DNA of 64,000 nucleotides from Bacillus timonensis (GTDB taxonomy: Bacteria; Bacillota; Bacilli; Bacillales; Bacillaceae_L), in contig NZ_HE610985.1 of assembly GCF_000285535.1 (NCBI RefSeq), positions 1,308,763 through 1,372,762 of the forward strand, written 5' to 3'. Shown piece after piece: positions 52,751 to 63,060 of the stretch. Every line of letters begins with the position of its first letter. The stretch's first letter is position 1. The notes under the pieces are model-generated. The model was not told the DNA's origin and did no database searches. It saw only the letters and a program-made list of their open reading frames with translations. Both the position numbers and the translations under genes were made by a program.

Positions 52751-52788
52751 AAAAAACGGACTAGATTCTAAAACATCTAGCCCGTTTT
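52751..52788 (-). terminator. Terminator of the lipoate ligase gene
   Basis: AAAACGG-a-CTAGA pairs with TCTAG-c-CCGTTTT with a ten-base loop. The minus strand runs into TTTTTT. It lies directly after the lplJ stop. Confidence 0.88.
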
Positions 52789-52801
52789 ATTCAATTTCAT
52801 T

Positions 52802-53791
52802 TTAATAAATTAAATTGATAAAATCTTCTTTGGTAATTTTTCCGAAATAATGCTGAATGTCAACATTTTCTAAGGCTTTCTCTAGCTCAGCTTTTTCATA
52901 TTTTGTTCCGATTAATAACTCTTCGATTTCACCAACATCACCAACCCCAAAGAAGTCACCATAAATTTTACAGTTTTCAATTGTTCCCTTTTGAACTTCG
53001 AGACGTACATCGATTGAACCAACCGGAAAACGATGTGTATGTTGGTAATTGAATTTTGGTGATTTTCCGTAGTTCCAATCCCAATTTTGATAGCGTTCTT
53101 TTGAAATTTCGTGAATCTTGTCCCAATCCTGCTCTGTTAATTTATATTCTGGAATATCACTATCTGTTTTAAAAATGTAGCGTAGCAGCATTTGTCTAAA
53201 TTCCTCAATTTTGATTTTTTCATTAAGGAACTCACTAATATTTGCAACCCTGCTTCTAACAGATTTAATTCCTTTTGATTCAATTTTTTCCTTCTTTACG
53301 TTGAGGGCTGAAACAACATGGTCAATTTCAGAATCAAACATGAGTGTTCCGTGACTGAACATTCTACCTCTCGTTGAAAATTGGGCATTTCCTGAGATTT
53401 TTCTTCCATCTACTTCGATATCATTGCGTCCGCTAAGCTGCGCATTTACACCAAGCTTATGAAGTGCTTCGATTACGGGCTCTGTGAATTTTTTATAATT
53501 GTGAAAGCTTTCCCCGTCGTCCTTCGTGATGAAGCTAAAATTTAAATTTCCTAAATCATGATAAACTGCCCCGCCACCAGACAAGCGTCGCACTACTTTA
53601 ATGCCATTGTCTTCTACGTACTGAGTATTAATTTCTTCGATAGTGTTTTGGTTTTTCCCAATGATGATGGATGGAGCATTAATATAAAACAATAAATACG
53701 TTTCATTGATGTTTAAATTCTTAAGTGCATATTCCTCAATTGCTAAATTAATTTGTGGGTCTGTAATTCCTTTATTATCGATAAATAACAT
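52802..53791 (-). CDS. lplJ: Lipoate-protein ligase
   Basis: This 329-residue enzyme attaches free lipoate to E2 subunits and GcvH. Motifs are RRLSGGGAVYHDLGNLNFSF (about 70-89), DIEVDGRKISGNAQ and the accessory C-terminal domain after about residue 250. Two-domain length and position next to the YhfI gene match B. subtilis LplJ (YhfJ). It begins six bases after yhfI, so they share a transcript. Confidence 0.93.
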   Translation of the reverse strand: MLFIDNKGITDPQINLAIEEYALKNLNINETYLLFYINAPSIIIGKNQNTIEEINTQYVEDNGIKVVRRLSGGGAVYHDLGNLNFSFITKDDGESFHNYKKFTEPVIEALHKLGVNAQLSGRNDIEVDGRKISGNAQFSTRGRMFSHGTLMFDSEIDHVVSALNVKKEKIESKGIKSVRSRVANISEFLNEKIKIEEFRQMLLRYIFKTDSDIPEYKLTEQDWDKIHEISKERYQNWDWNYGKSPKFNYQHTHRFPVGSIDVRLEVQKGTIENCKIYGDFFGVGDVGEIEELLIGTKYEKAELEKALENVDIQHYFGKITKEDFINLIY

Positions 53792-53797
53792 CGTTTT

Positions 53798-54529
53798 TCA
53801 CTCCCAAGTTAGTCCTGATTTTGCTAATTTGATATGTCCATTAAATTGGATTGATGCTTGATTGACTAAATCCTCATGTTTGCCGTAATGAGGCAGATGT
53901 GTAATCCAAAGCTCTTTTACCTTTGCTGCAGATGCAATTTTCCCAACTTCTGTACTATTCATATGCCCCATATTCGAACCCTCTTGGTCCGCATATAAAT
54001 TACATTCACAAATAAACAGGTCTGCATCTTGTGTAAATGGAATAAACTCTTCTATGTAGCTGGAATCTGCTGAAAAAACAACCGTTTTTCCACCTGCTGT
54101 CAATCTCATGGCATAGCATGCGACAGGGTGCTTTGTTTTCATAAAAGTTATTGAAAATGGGCCAATTTCAATTGATTCATCTGGATTGTAAGCTATTGCT
54201 TTTGTATGTCCCTTAAGCTCCAATCTTGAGAATCCTTCTTGATCACCAGTATGTCCATATATAGGTAGTTCTTTTTGTTGATTTTGTATCGCGCTTGTCA
54301 CTAATCTAGCATACTGCATTGGACCAATATCTGCTACATGGTCATGATGATAATGAGTTAAAATAATCGCATCAAGCTCATCAATTTTTATGTAGTTTTG
54401 AAGCTGTGCTAGTACACCACTGCCACAATCAACGAGCAAACGAAAATCGTCATGTTCAAATAAGTACCCAGATGTTGCTTCATTCGCTGCAGGAAAGCCA
54501 CCCCAAAATCCAACTACCGTTACCTTCAT
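53798..54529 (-). CDS. MBL-fold metal-dependent hydrolase (YhfI-like)
   Basis: This 243-residue beta-lactamase-fold protein has the zinc motif LTHYHHDHVADIG, further ligands in TKHPVACYAMRL, FSADSSYIEEF and WITHLPHYG. It resembles RNase Z-like and phosphodiesterase-type MBL proteins; its substrate is unknown. AAGGTG precedes the ATG. It is upstream of lplJ as in B. subtilis. Confidence 0.88.
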   Translation of the reverse strand: MKVTVVGFWGGFPAANEATSGYLFEHDDFRLLVDCGSGVLAQLQNYIKIDELDAIILTHYHHDHVADIGPMQYARLVTSAIQNQQKELPIYGHTGDQEGFSRLELKGHTKAIAYNPDESIEIGPFSITFMKTKHPVACYAMRLTAGGKTVVFSADSSYIEEFIPFTQDADLFICECNLYADQEGSNMGHMNSTEVGKIASAAKVKELWITHLPHYGKHEDLVNQASIQFNGHIKLAKSGLTWE

Positions 54530-54661
54530 ACAATCACCTTTCTCCTTATATTATCCGTCTCTAAAAATAACAACTCTTCCATGGTTTACCCTATCCAATA
54601 CCACTATAATCGATACGAAAATTTTTTTCATTTTTTTAGTGTTTTTGTTACAAAACAGTTA

Positions 54662-54691
54662 TTGACATATTTTTATCTGTTATAGTACACT
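54662..54691 (+). promoter_or_regulatory. Sigma-A promoter for the YhfH-like gene
   Basis: A consensus TTGACA (54662-54667) is followed after 18 bases by TACACT (54686-54691). GGAGG lies about ten bases before the ATG at 54723. Confidence 0.55.
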
Positions 54692-54722
54692 ATAAACAAG
54701 AAAAGAAACGGAGGGGTTATAA

Positions 54723-54851
54723 ATGTTAGTAAAAAGTACAGAATTTTTCAAAAACCTACCACCAAAAAAATGTGTTGAGTGTGGCCACGATATTGATGAA
54801 CAGCATGAGTGCTACGGTAACAAATGTGACCACTGCAATGAAATTAAATAA
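54723..54851 (+). CDS. YhfH-like zinc-ribbon microprotein
   Basis: This 42-residue protein has two CxxC knuckles, KKCVECGHDI and NKCDHCNE, with HECYGN between them, so it probably folds around one zinc ion. It matches B. subtilis YhfH in length and pattern, including the FFKNLPPKKC lead-in. ATG 54723 has GGAGG. It sits between the divergent yhfI-lplJ and the hemY end, as in B. subtilis. Function unknown. Confidence 0.88.
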   Translation: MLVKSTEFFKNLPPKKCVECGHDIDEQHECYGNKCDHCNEIK

Positions 54852-54882
54852 GAAAGGAAGGCCGAGGCCTTCCTTTTCTTAT
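54852..54882. terminator. Bidirectional terminator between yhfH-like gene and hemY
   Basis: AAGAAAGGAAGGC pairs with GCCTTCCTTTTCTT, with one mismatch and a three-to-five-base loop. Flanking A and T bases let it act in both directions. The hemY stop codon lies in its 3' edge. Confidence 0.82.
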
Positions 54883-56312
54883 TTGACAAGTACTGGTGTA
54901 TTTTCTTTTAAATATTCAAGAACATGTTTAACGGCTTCTTCCCCTTGGTCTATACAGTCAGGTAACCCCAGACCTTCATAAGAGCTTCCTGCTAAAAAGA
55001 CGCCAGGTAGGTTCTCAGCAACATTTTTCTTTACAAATTCAATCCGATCCTTATGACCGACTGTATATTGTGGCATCGCATCTTTCCATCGAGTCACAAT
55101 TGAAAATTCTGGTTGATCCGTGATGTTCATCGTTTTGTTCAAATCATCAAGAACAACTTTGATGATTTCTTCATCTGATTGATCTACTATTGCTTCGTCT
55201 CCTGCTTTTCCAACATAGCAACGAAGTAGAACTTTCCCCTTTGGAGTAGTATGCGGCCACTTTTTATGGGTCCATGTAACAGCAGTAATAATATAGTCAT
55301 TATTCCTAGATACAACAAAACCAGTTCCATCTATATCCTTTTTAATTGCTTCTTCAGGGAAAGCCATTGCTACAGTTGCCACTGATGTTGACGGCATTTC
55401 CTTAAAGGCATCGAAAAATGAATATTGATTAAAAATAGATTGTGTAACATGATGCGGTGTCGCTACAACTATACTATCAGCGGTAATTTTTTCTCCACTG
55501 TTAAGCATAATAACATATTGGTTATCTTGCTTTTCAATACTTTCAACCTTGATTCCCTTAAATACAGTACCTGGTTCAAGCTTTGCTTCTATTGCATCAA
55601 TAAATGATTGAAGCCCAGTTGTAACTGTTAAAAACTGACCCTTAGGTGCTGATTTTGTATCCCCACTTGGCTTTGGTTTTGGTGGTGTTGTTTGTTTCAT
55701 GCCCACGATTAAGCTCCGGTATTTTTGCTCAACTTGATAAAATTGAGGGAAAGTCGACATTAAGCTTAATTGATCAATATCCCCGGCATATATCCCTGAA
55801 AGTAGTGGTTCGATAAGATTTTCAACAACCTCATCCCCAAGTCTTCTTCTAAAAAATTGACCAAGTGACTGATCTGCTCCCCCAGGTGTACGTGGCAATA
55901 CAAAGTCCATTGCAGCACGCAGTTTACCAAGTGGAGTGAATAGGCCAGTTGTGATAAACGGTCCGATTTGAGTAGGTATCCCCATAATAGATCCACCAGG
56001 CATTGGATGGAGTTTTCCATTAACAAGAACATATGATTTTCCAGCAGTATTGTTGACCAATTTATCCCCTAAACCAACTTCATTGACAAGTCGGGAGGCA
56101 CTTTTTTTCCGAGCAAGAAAAGAATCTGGTCCTCTTTCGATGACAAAACCATCGCGTTCGACAGTTTGTACTTTTCCTCCTAGTCGATGGCTTGCCTCAA
56201 GAAGCATGCATTTCATATCTAAATTCTTTTCCCTTGCCTCTTTTTGGAGATAATAAGCTACTGTTAACCCAGTAATCCCACCACCTATAACAACTACCTT
56301 TTGATTACTCAC
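54879..56312 (-). CDS. hemY: Coproporphyrinogen III oxidase HemY
   Basis: This 477-residue FAD enzyme has the dinucleotide site VVVIGGGITGLTVAYYL at residues 5-21, ERGPDSFLARK, and the C-terminal flavin motif GVFLAGSSYEGLGLPDCIDQG. In Gram-positive bacteria HemY oxidises coproporphyrinogen III in the coproporphyrin-dependent heme route. It starts at GTG 56312 with AGAGGCG, 33 bases after hemH, as part of hemEHY. Confidence 0.95.
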   Translation of the reverse strand: MSNQKVVVIGGGITGLTVAYYLQKEAREKNLDMKCMLLEASHRLGGKVQTVERDGFVIERGPDSFLARKKSASRLVNEVGLGDKLVNNTAGKSYVLVNGKLHPMPGGSIMGIPTQIGPFITTGLFTPLGKLRAAMDFVLPRTPGGADQSLGQFFRRRLGDEVVENLIEPLLSGIYAGDIDQLSLMSTFPQFYQVEQKYRSLIVGMKQTTPPKPKPSGDTKSAPKGQFLTVTTGLQSFIDAIEAKLEPGTVFKGIKVESIEKQDNQYVIMLNSGEKITADSIVVATPHHVTQSIFNQYSFFDAFKEMPSTSVATVAMAFPEEAIKKDIDGTGFVVSRNNDYIITAVTWTHKKWPHTTPKGKVLLRCYVGKAGDEAIVDQSDEEIIKVVLDDLNKTMNITDQPEFSIVTRWKDAMPQYTVGHKDRIEFVKKNVAENLPGVFLAGSSYEGLGLPDCIDQGEEAVKHVLEYLKENTPVLVK

Positions 56313-56345
56313 TTAACATCGCCTCTTTGCTTTTAATTCAATCTT

Positions 56346-57278
56346 CTATTGTTTTACTTCTTTTAAAACCACAGTTGCCAAACAATCGATAAACTCAGGC
56401 TTGGCATTCGGCATTTCTGGACGGTAATAGCTTACACCTAGGTCCTCTGTTACGACTTTACACTCATAGTCATTGTCGTAAAGCACCTCTAAATGGTCAG
56501 CAACAAATCCAACTGGAATATAAACGAAAGCCTTGTACCCTTTTTCATTATAAAGGTCTCTTGTTAAATCTTGAACGTCTGGACCTAACCATGGTTCAGG
56601 TGTATTACCTGCACTTTGCCAACCAATCTCATAATTTTTTACGCCTGCAGCATTTGCAATCAAATCAGCAGTCTCTTGTAATTGACCTGGATATGGGTCA
56701 CCAGCTGCAATGATTTTTTCAGGTAGACTATGTGCCGAAACAATTAACACTGCATTCTCCCGCTCATCCTCAGGCATTGAAGCATATACTTGCTTCACCT
56801 GATTTGCCCAGTATTCAATAAATTTAGGTTCTTTATACCAGCTTTCAACAGAAGTTATGGTAGGCCCGCCAAGTTTTTCCGCTTCTTCTTTTGCACGACC
56901 ATTATAGGCTTTTACACTAAAGGTGGAGAAGTGAGGTGCAAGTACGATACTTACCGCTTCCTCAATTCCATCTTGACTCATTTGCGCAACGGCGTCTTCA
57001 ATAAATGGTTCGATATGCTTTAATCCTTGATACATTTTAAATTCGATTTCATCCTGAATTTGATTTAAATGTTCCTCAAGCTTTTTACCTTGATCAGTCG
57101 TAATTTTGGCGAGTGGAGATATTCCTCCAATCGCCTCATATCGACTGCGAAGATCCTCAAGCATTTCTGGTGTAGGCTTTCGGCCATGACGAATATGAGT
57201 ATAATACCTTTCAATATCTTCTTCTTTATAAGGAGTACCATAAGCCATTACGAGTAATCCCATTTTCTTTTTTGTCAT
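56346..57278 (-). CDS. hemH: Coproporphyrin ferrochelatase HemH
   Basis: This 310-residue soluble enzyme inserts iron into coproporphyrin III. It begins [21 protein letters not shown], has the metal-site His in [10 protein letters not shown] and the Glu in the [14 protein letters not shown] block. It lacks the [2Fe-2S] tail, as in Bacillus. It starts 33 bases after hemE. Confidence 0.95.
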   Translation of the reverse strand: MTKKKMGLLVMAYGTPYKEEDIERYYTHIRHGRKPTPEMLEDLRSRYEAIGGISPLAKITTDQGKKLEEHLNQIQDEIEFKMYQGLKHIEPFIEDAVAQMSQDGIEEAVSIVLAPHFSTFSVKAYNGRAKEEAEKLGGPTITSVESWYKEPKFIEYWANQVKQVYASMPEDERENAVLIVSAHSLPEKIIAAGDPYPGQLQETADLIANAAGVKNYEIGWQSAGNTPEPWLGPDVQDLTRDLYNEKGYKAFVYIPVGFVADHLEVLYDNDYECKVVTEDLGVSYYRPEMPNAKPEFIDCLATVVLKEVKQ

Positions 57279-57311
57279 TTACAACACCTCAAAAGCTAGA
57301 ATAGTTCTAGG

Positions 57312-58349
57312 TTAGTTATTTTTTGAATATTCGTGGATCAATGTAGTTAGACGCTTTAGAGTCTCTGGTTTTACATCAGGGAAAACGCCGTGTCCAAGGT
57401 TAAAGATATAACCAGGTTTTTGCATACCTTGGTCCAAAATTTCTTTTGCTCTTGCTTCAATTACTTCCCATGGAGCTAAAAGAATAGCTGGATCTAGATT
57501 TCCTTGAACTGCTTTAGTGACTCCAAGTTCTCTTGCTTTCATAACAGGAAGGCGCCAATCAAGTCCAACAACATCAAGTGGTAGGTCATTCCATTCTAAA
57601 GCTAAGTGACTTGCTCCTACCCCGAACATAATAAGGGGTACATTCTCCTCACGTAGTTCCGAGAAAATACGATGCATAACTGGCTTGATAAAATGGCGGT
57701 AATCTGCCACATTTAGTGCCCCTACCCAAGAGTCAAAAATTTGTACAGCTTTTACACCTGCAGTTATTTGTGACTTCACATATGTAATCGTCATATCAGC
57801 TAATTTATCCATTAGGGCAAACCAAGCTTCAGGTTCAGCGTACATAAATGCCTTCGTTTTATTATAGTTTTTTGAAGGCCCACCTTCAATCATATAGCTT
57901 GCTAGAGTAAATGGTGCTCCAGCAAATCCAATCAATGGAACAGAGAGCTGTTCTGTTGTTAACAGTTTAATTGTGTCCAGAACATATGGAACATCTACTT
58001 CTGGATGTATTTCTCCAAGCTTCTCTACGTCTTTAAGAGAGCGGATTGGGTTACTAATGACAGGGCCAACACCGGCTTTAATTTCAACGTCTACCCCAAG
58101 TGCTGGTAGTGGAGACATGATGTCTTTGTACAGAATTGCAGCATCTACATCATATTGTTCAACTGGAAGTCTTGTCACATACGCACATAACTCTGGTTGA
58201 TGAGTTATTTCAAACAAGCTGTATTTTTCTTTTATTTTTCGGTATTCTGGCTGAGATCGGCCAGCTTGGCGCATATACCATACTGGAACATGGTCGGTTT
58301 TTTCACCTCTTGCCGCCCTTAATAATGTATCATTAAAACCCTTTTTCAT
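57312..58349 (-). CDS. hemE: Uroporphyrinogen decarboxylase HemE
   Basis: This enzyme of about 345 residues makes coproporphyrinogen III from uroporphyrinogen III. Signature blocks are [16 protein letters not shown] near the start and [17 protein letters not shown], with [13 protein letters not shown] later. ATG 58349 has AAAGGCAGG upstream; the longer frame to 58379 is not needed. First gene of hemEHY. Confidence 0.95.
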   Translation of the reverse strand: MKKGFNDTLLRAARGEKTDHVPVWYMRQAGRSQPEYRKIKEKYSLFEITHQPELCAYVTRLPVEQYDVDAAILYKDIMSPLPALGVDVEIKAGVGPVISNPIRSLKDVEKLGEIHPEVDVPYVLDTIKLLTTEQLSVPLIGFAGAPFTLASYMIEGGPSKNYNKTKAFMYAEPEAWFALMDKLADMTITYVKSQITAGVKAVQIFDSWVGALNVADYRHFIKPVMHRIFSELREENVPLIMFGVGASHLALEWNDLPLDVVGLDWRLPVMKARELGVTKAVQGNLDPAILLAPWEVIEARAKEILDQGMQKPGYIFNLGHGVFPDVKPETLKRLTTLIHEYSKNN

Positions 58350-58502
58350 TTGTATATACCTGCCTTTCAACATCTTCACACAATAGTTATCATAATAGCA
58401 TAAGTAAGTTTCGTTTATTCATTTATCCTCACTCTACCACTATAATTGTTTCTACTATCCTTGTATACAAAACAGGGGTAAATGTCAAAAATTTGACGAT
58501 AA

Positions 58503-60680
58503 TCAAAAGGGTGGTGAAACTGAGAACACCACCCTGTCTATCTTATTTTTTTGAAAAAAGCTAGGCTTTACAGATTGCGAATGTGTACCTTCTTCTTTTG
58601 TCTGTGAGTTATACGGAACTACAAAATAGGATGGCATTGAAAAGATATTTACATTTTCAATTTCAAAGCTGCCTATCCCTCTAACAGAACCCACATATTT
58701 AACAGACTTAGAATTCTCTTCATAAATCCGATACTCTACCCTCTCATCTTCTGAAGGTGTCCATTTTAAAGAAACCGTAAACAGCCCTAGCGGTTTAAAA
58801 GTCAAATCAGCTGTCATATCATCTATTTTGGATATACGAATCGGTGGTTCGAGCTCTTCGACACCTTTTGGAGCAGAAAAAGCGGTAGCTTTGTTCAGTT
58901 CCGAATGGTCGAGAATCTTCTTAAACAATTTGGTAGGAGATGCACTTCCACCTTTTAGATAGTGGGCAGCATCTGTTGTATCATACCCCATCCATATTGC
59001 CCCGACTACTGAGGGAGTAAACCCGACAAACCATGCATCCTTAATTCCATTTTCGACCCCAGGTAAATTGGTTGTCCCCGTTTTCCCTGCAAGCGCACCC
59101 GAAAAGGTCCCCGCTCTTGCAGTTCCATTATCTACTACTCCTTCGAGCATTCTCGTCATATACCAAGCCGTTTGTTTTGAAAATGCTTCGGTTTCATGGG
59201 TAGATGCTTCACCAATTACCTTCCCATCACGATTTTCTATTTTACTAATTACGTGTGGTTCAATTACTTTTCCATCACGTGCAAAGGCACGATATGCCTT
59301 TGCCATTGCAATCGGTGAAATTCCCTCTTTAAGTCCTCCTAATGCGATCGATAAGCCTTGGTCTGGAATTGTGATACCTGTCTTTGTTAAATATTTTTTT
59401 GCTGTATCAATTCCGAGTCTGTCAAGCATCCAGACAGCTGGTGCATTAGCAGATTCGATTAATGCATCATACATGGAGATTTTACCTTTATAAATTCCAG
59501 AGTAATTGCTTGGTTCATACTCACCATAAGAAAGCTTTTTATCAACCAACATGGAATAAGGTTCAAATTCATTTTCATCTAATGCAGGGCCATATACTGC
59601 TAGAGGTTTAATCGTCGATCCAGGTTGTCGCTTAATAAAGACTCGATTAATCCCTCGACTTACGTAACGTCTTCCGCCAACGCTTGCTAAGACACCACCT
59701 GTATCGTTATCTAGTAAAACGAAAGCACCTTCGACATTTTCATCAACGCCTGGGAAATTCTTTTGATCCTTAAAAAGCTCGTATGCTTTTTTTTGAATTT
59801 CCATGTGAAGTGGAACAGTGATAGTATAGCCACCTCTTAGTAATTCTTCATTTGATAAATGATAGCGTGTCTTCGCTTCGTCAAAAACCATATCAATATA
59901 GGTTAATAAAGCAGGGTCTCTTTCTACCTCGTGAACATTTAATGAAAGTGTCTTACCTTGGACTCTTACAGCTTCCTCTGGTTGTAAAAACCCCTTTTTT
60001 TCCATTAAATTAATGACCAAATCCCGTCTTTGTTTGCTTTTTTCAGGATTTAAGATTGGGGAATAAGTGGAGGGTGCTTTCGGTATTCCTGCAAGAAGCG
60101 CTCCCTCCTCAACCGTCAACTCACTTGCATTTTTATTAAAATAAAATTTTGCTGCCGATTGTATTCCATATGCACCATGTCCAAAATAGATTTGATTCAA
60201 ATACATTTCAAGGAGTTCTTGTTTGCTGTATTCTTCTTCCAAATTAATAGATATAATTAGTTCTTTTGTTTTACGAAGGAATGTTTTTTCGTTCGTGAGG
60301 AAAACATTTTTTGCGAGTTGCTGTGTAATTGTACTACCACCTTCTACCTTCCCACCTGCAATAATATCTTTGTAGATTGCTCTGCCAATAGCCTGAGGGT
60401 CTATTCCATGATGTTTATAAAAACGAGTATCTTCAACCGCGATAAATGCTTGCTGGACATATTCCGGAATTTCCTTAATCGGTACAATATCGCGATTCTC
60501 AAAATAAAGTTTTGTAATAAATTTACCATCTTCATCAACAAGTTTTGTTGCGGAATTCATTACAAGCTTTTTGTCATCAATGACATAGTCACCTGCATAA
60601 ATGATAAGCAAATAGCCACACAATCCAAGGACAAAAGAACCAACAATAGCTAATAATGAGAGAAATAATTTCTTTTTCAT
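58503..60680 (-). CDS. pbpF: Class A penicillin-binding protein PbpF
   Basis: This 725-residue bifunctional peptidoglycan synthase has one N-terminal membrane anchor (about 5-28), the glycosyltransferase motif EDTRFYKHHGID (E83), and a transpeptidase domain with the active Ser in GSTIK (about 354), SAN and KTGTT (about 530). The C-terminal tail has a fibronectin-like region. AAGGAGG precedes the ATG. It lies upstream of hemE, as pbpF does in B. subtilis, where it acts in forespore wall synthesis. Confidence 0.92.
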   Translation of the reverse strand: MKKKLFLSLLAIVGSFVLGLCGYLLIIYAGDYVIDDKKLVMNSATKLVDEDGKFITKLYFENRDIVPIKEIPEYVQQAFIAVEDTRFYKHHGIDPQAIGRAIYKDIIAGGKVEGGSTITQQLAKNVFLTNEKTFLRKTKELIISINLEEEYSKQELLEMYLNQIYFGHGAYGIQSAAKFYFNKNASELTVEEGALLAGIPKAPSTYSPILNPEKSKQRRDLVINLMEKKGFLQPEEAVRVQGKTLSLNVHEVERDPALLTYIDMVFDEAKTRYHLSNEELLRGGYTITVPLHMEIQKKAYELFKDQKNFPGVDENVEGAFVLLDNDTGGVLASVGGRRYVSRGINRVFIKRQPGSTIKPLAVYGPALDENEFEPYSMLVDKKLSYGEYEPSNYSGIYKGKISMYDALIESANAPAVWMLDRLGIDTAKKYLTKTGITIPDQGLSIALGGLKEGISPIAMAKAYRAFARDGKVIEPHVISKIENRDGKVIGEASTHETEAFSKQTAWYMTRMLEGVVDNGTARAGTFSGALAGKTGTTNLPGVENGIKDAWFVGFTPSVVGAIWMGYDTTDAAHYLKGGSASPTKLFKKILDHSELNKATAFSAPKGVEELEPPIRISKIDDMTADLTFKPLGLFTVSLKWTPSEDERVEYRIYEENSKSVKYVGSVRGIGSFEIENVNIFSMPSYFVVPYNSQTKEEGTHSQSVKPSFFQKNKIDRVVFSVSPPF
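58504..58535 (-). terminator. Terminator formed inside the last codons of pbpF
   Basis: AGGGTGGTG (58508-58516) pairs with CACCACCCT (58527-58535), and the minus strand then reads TTTTGATTA. The hairpin is made by the last nine or so codons of pbpF, so coding and termination signals overlap. Confidence 0.8.
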
Positions 60681-60743
60681 AAAATGACCTCCTTGGAAAA
60701 ATTAAAAGCGAAAGCGACTTGTATGGAACTTCTACAAACTACT

Positions 60744-60836
60744 GCCACGTCCTGTAGCAAACATAAGGTCAGCACATCCTGTACTAGTCAGACCAGCATA
60801 AGGAAAGCCGGCTAGAAGGATGCAGTTTATCCTTCT
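60744..60836. repeat. Hairpin cluster of an intergenic repeat family
   Basis: GCCAC-GTCCT-GTAGC (60744-60758) and AGCAC-ATCCT-GTACT (60771-60785) are 27 bases apart centre to centre, matching in form the pair at 37.6 kb on the other strand. A third hairpin, AGAAGGAT with ATCCTTCT, is at 60814-60836. The word GACGCTGGAGCTAGA follows near 60870. They fill the 292-base gap between the divergent pbpF and heme monooxygenase genes. Confidence 0.6.
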
Positions 60837-60972
60837 TGACGGATTGGCCAGACCAGAGTAGGGATAGACGCTGGAGCTAGATATAATGAAACGTTCATTT
60901 GATTATGTTATCTTTTAGTATAACTGTAAAAGTTTCTCACTATGTATGTCCTATAAATAAAGGAGGATTAAT

Positions 60973-61479
60973 GTGAATTTTTATATTGCGTTAGGTACAG
61001 TTGATTTTTTAGAAAAACTTCGTGAAAAACATAAAAAAGAAAATATGGCCACGTTTTATAATAACGAAACTGCCATTTTATTACACGAAACAACGAATAA
61101 ATCTGTTTTTGCAGCACCAAGAAGATATGAAGTCCTTGCTGGCACTGGTGACATTGATAGTGCAAGATTTGCTGCATTGACCTATGTACCTGTAACAGAA
61201 GAAGGTAAACCACTATTTGAATACAACATTACTCAAACGAATTCAATGACTCAAAACACATCAGGACTTGTTGCTTTCCGTGCTCTTCGGCCCATAAAAA
61301 GTGATACATTTGTCATTGCAAGCTTTTGGATGAAGGAATCCTATTATTTGGATTGGACCCGTTCCCCAGCATTTCTACAGCTTGAACAAATGATTGATAA
61401 AACAAAAGCTGGTATCAATCAAGCTGTCTTTTCGGGTCCTGTATACACAAAAACTTTTCACTCTTTACAAGATGATTAA
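60973..61479 (+). CDS. hmoB: Heme-degrading monooxygenase (HmoB-like)
   Basis: This 168-residue protein begins MNFYIALGTVDFLEKLREKH, has an ILLHET segment and a C-terminal antibiotic-biosynthesis-monooxygenase domain with FRALRPIKSDTFVIASFWMKESYYLDW. Length and pattern match B. subtilis HmoB (YhgC), which degrades heme and releases iron. It starts at GTG 60973 with AAGGAGG. It lies beside pbpF-hemEHY, which fits a role in heme balance. Confidence 0.87.
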   Translation: MNFYIALGTVDFLEKLREKHKKENMATFYNNETAILLHETTNKSVFAAPRRYEVLAGTGDIDSARFAALTYVPVTEEGKPLFEYNITQTNSMTQNTSGLVAFRALRPIKSDTFVIASFWMKESYYLDWTRSPAFLQLEQMIDKTKAGINQAVFSGPVYTKTFHSLQDD

Positions 61480-61603
61480 ACATCACTAAAAACTTTTTGT
61501 GACTTCTCACACCCTATCCCCCTTTACATATTCTGTAATACAAACATAGGTAAACGTGTAGTTACCTTTGCTTGAATCGGAATGATTGAATGGGGGTTTT
61601 ACA

Positions 61604-63022
61604 ATGTTAGTGGAATTAACAGCCCTGCATTGGATATATGTTTCTTTTATCCTCTTCATCATCGGCTTTATGGTGATGAAGCGGGACACATCACTTATTT
61701 GTATCATTGGCATCTTTTTACTTGCTATTACTGCAACGGGATCAATTAGCGCTTCTGTAAGTGGTGTCTTTAATAGCTTTATTTATGCAATAACCGAGTT
61801 ACTCTCAACAATACTCGTTATTTCAATAATTGTTTCGATGAGTAAAGCATTAACAGTAACGGGTATCAATGATATCATGATTACTCCTTTTGCTAAACTA
61901 ATACGTTCTCCAGCTCTGGCATATTGGACAATCGGAATTGTCATGATGGTGATTTCATGGTTTTTCTGGCCATCTCCAGCAGTTGCCTTAATTGGTGCGG
62001 TACTTTTACCGGTTGCAATGAGAGTGGGCTTACCTGCTCTAGGCGCTGCAATGGCAATGAACTTGTTCGGTCATGGTATTGCATTGTCGAGTGATTTTAT
62101 TATTCAAGCAGCCCCAAAGCTTACGGCAGATGCAGCTGGCCTTGAAGTGCTTGAGGTTGTAAAAGCAAGTATTCCTCTAGTATTTGTAATGGGTCTTGTT
62201 ACAACTGTTGTTGCCTATATTCTCCTTCGTCGTGATATGCGCAAAGGCACCCTCACCGTGAATGGTAAAACGGACTATACAAATCCGTTAACAGAGAATC
62301 TGACGGACAAAGAGGAACAACGATTAAGGAGTTTGTTATCTATACCTGCAAAACGTTTCTTTGCCATTTTCATCCCAATCCTCTTTGTCTTAGATGTCGT
62401 TGCGATGTCCGTATTACATCTTTCCGGAGGTGATGCAACAGCACTGGTCGGCGGAACCTCAATCTTTATTCTTCTACTCATTTCACTTGTGGCCCACAAA
62501 AATGCTGGATTAGAAAAAACAACAACATATTTAATTGAAGGTTTTCAATTTGGATTTAAAGTATTTGGTCCAGTTATTCCAATTGCAGCATTCTTCTATC
62601 TTGGTGACTCAGCATTTGTAAAAATCATTGGCGATTTCTTACCTGCACATTCACAAGGGATTGTAAACGACCTAGGGGTAAGTCTTGCTTCCGTTGTACC
62701 ATTAAATGCACCAATTGGAGCTATTACATTATCAGTTGTTGGGGCAATTACTGGTTTAGATGGTTCAGGCTTTTCTGGAATATCGCTAGCCGGATCGCTT
62801 GCAGGTTTATTCTCATCAGCGATTGGAGCAGGTGCCGCCACACTAACAGCACTGGGGCAAATTGCCGGAATTTGGGTAGGTGGAGGAACACTCGTACCTT
62901 GGGCGCTCATTCCTGCTGCTGCCATTTGTGGAGTTGACCCGTTTGAACTTGCGAGGAAAAACTTGCTACCAGTTACAATCGGTTTAGTAGTAACAACGAT
63001 TGTTGCAATGTTTTTAATATAA
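61604..63022 (+). CDS. Putative organic acid/ion membrane transporter
   Basis: This protein of about 472 residues is strongly hydrophobic with about twelve membrane segments in two similar halves split by a charged loop (RRDMRKGTLTVNGKTDYTN, near 215-240). It resembles transporters of the GntP/citrate/ion-transporter type (for example MNLFGHGIALSSDFIIQAAPK and IWVGGGTLVPWALIPAAAICGVDPFELARKN by position). I cannot assign a substrate. ATG 61604 has GGGGG upstream. A DctS/CitA-type kinase follows, and such kinases usually control a di- or tricarboxylate carrier next door. Confidence 0.75.
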   Translation: MLVELTALHWIYVSFILFIIGFMVMKRDTSLICIIGIFLLAITATGSISASVSGVFNSFIYAITELLSTILVISIIVSMSKALTVTGINDIMITPFAKLIRSPALAYWTIGIVMMVISWFFWPSPAVALIGAVLLPVAMRVGLPALGAAMAMNLFGHGIALSSDFIIQAAPKLTADAAGLEVLEVVKASIPLVFVMGLVTTVVAYILLRRDMRKGTLTVNGKTDYTNPLTENLTDKEEQRLRSLLSIPAKRFFAIFIPILFVLDVVAMSVLHLSGGDATALVGGTSIFILLLISLVAHKNAGLEKTTTYLIEGFQFGFKVFGPVIPIAAFFYLGDSAFVKIIGDFLPAHSQGIVNDLGVSLASVVPLNAPIGAITLSVVGAITGLDGSGFSGISLAGSLAGLFSSAIGAGAATLTALGQIAGIWVGGGTLVPWALIPAAAICGVDPFELARKNLLPVTIGLVVTTIVAMFLI

Positions 63023-63030
63023 TCCCCTGA

Positions 63031-63060
63031 AAGAAGCTCTTACTGATAGAGCTTCTTTTT
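63031..63060 (+). terminator. Terminator of the transporter gene
   Basis: AAGAAGCTCT (63031-63040) pairs with AGAGCTTCTT (63048-63057) around a seven-base loop, followed by T-rich sequence. It separates the transporter from the kinase gene. Confidence 0.88.
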
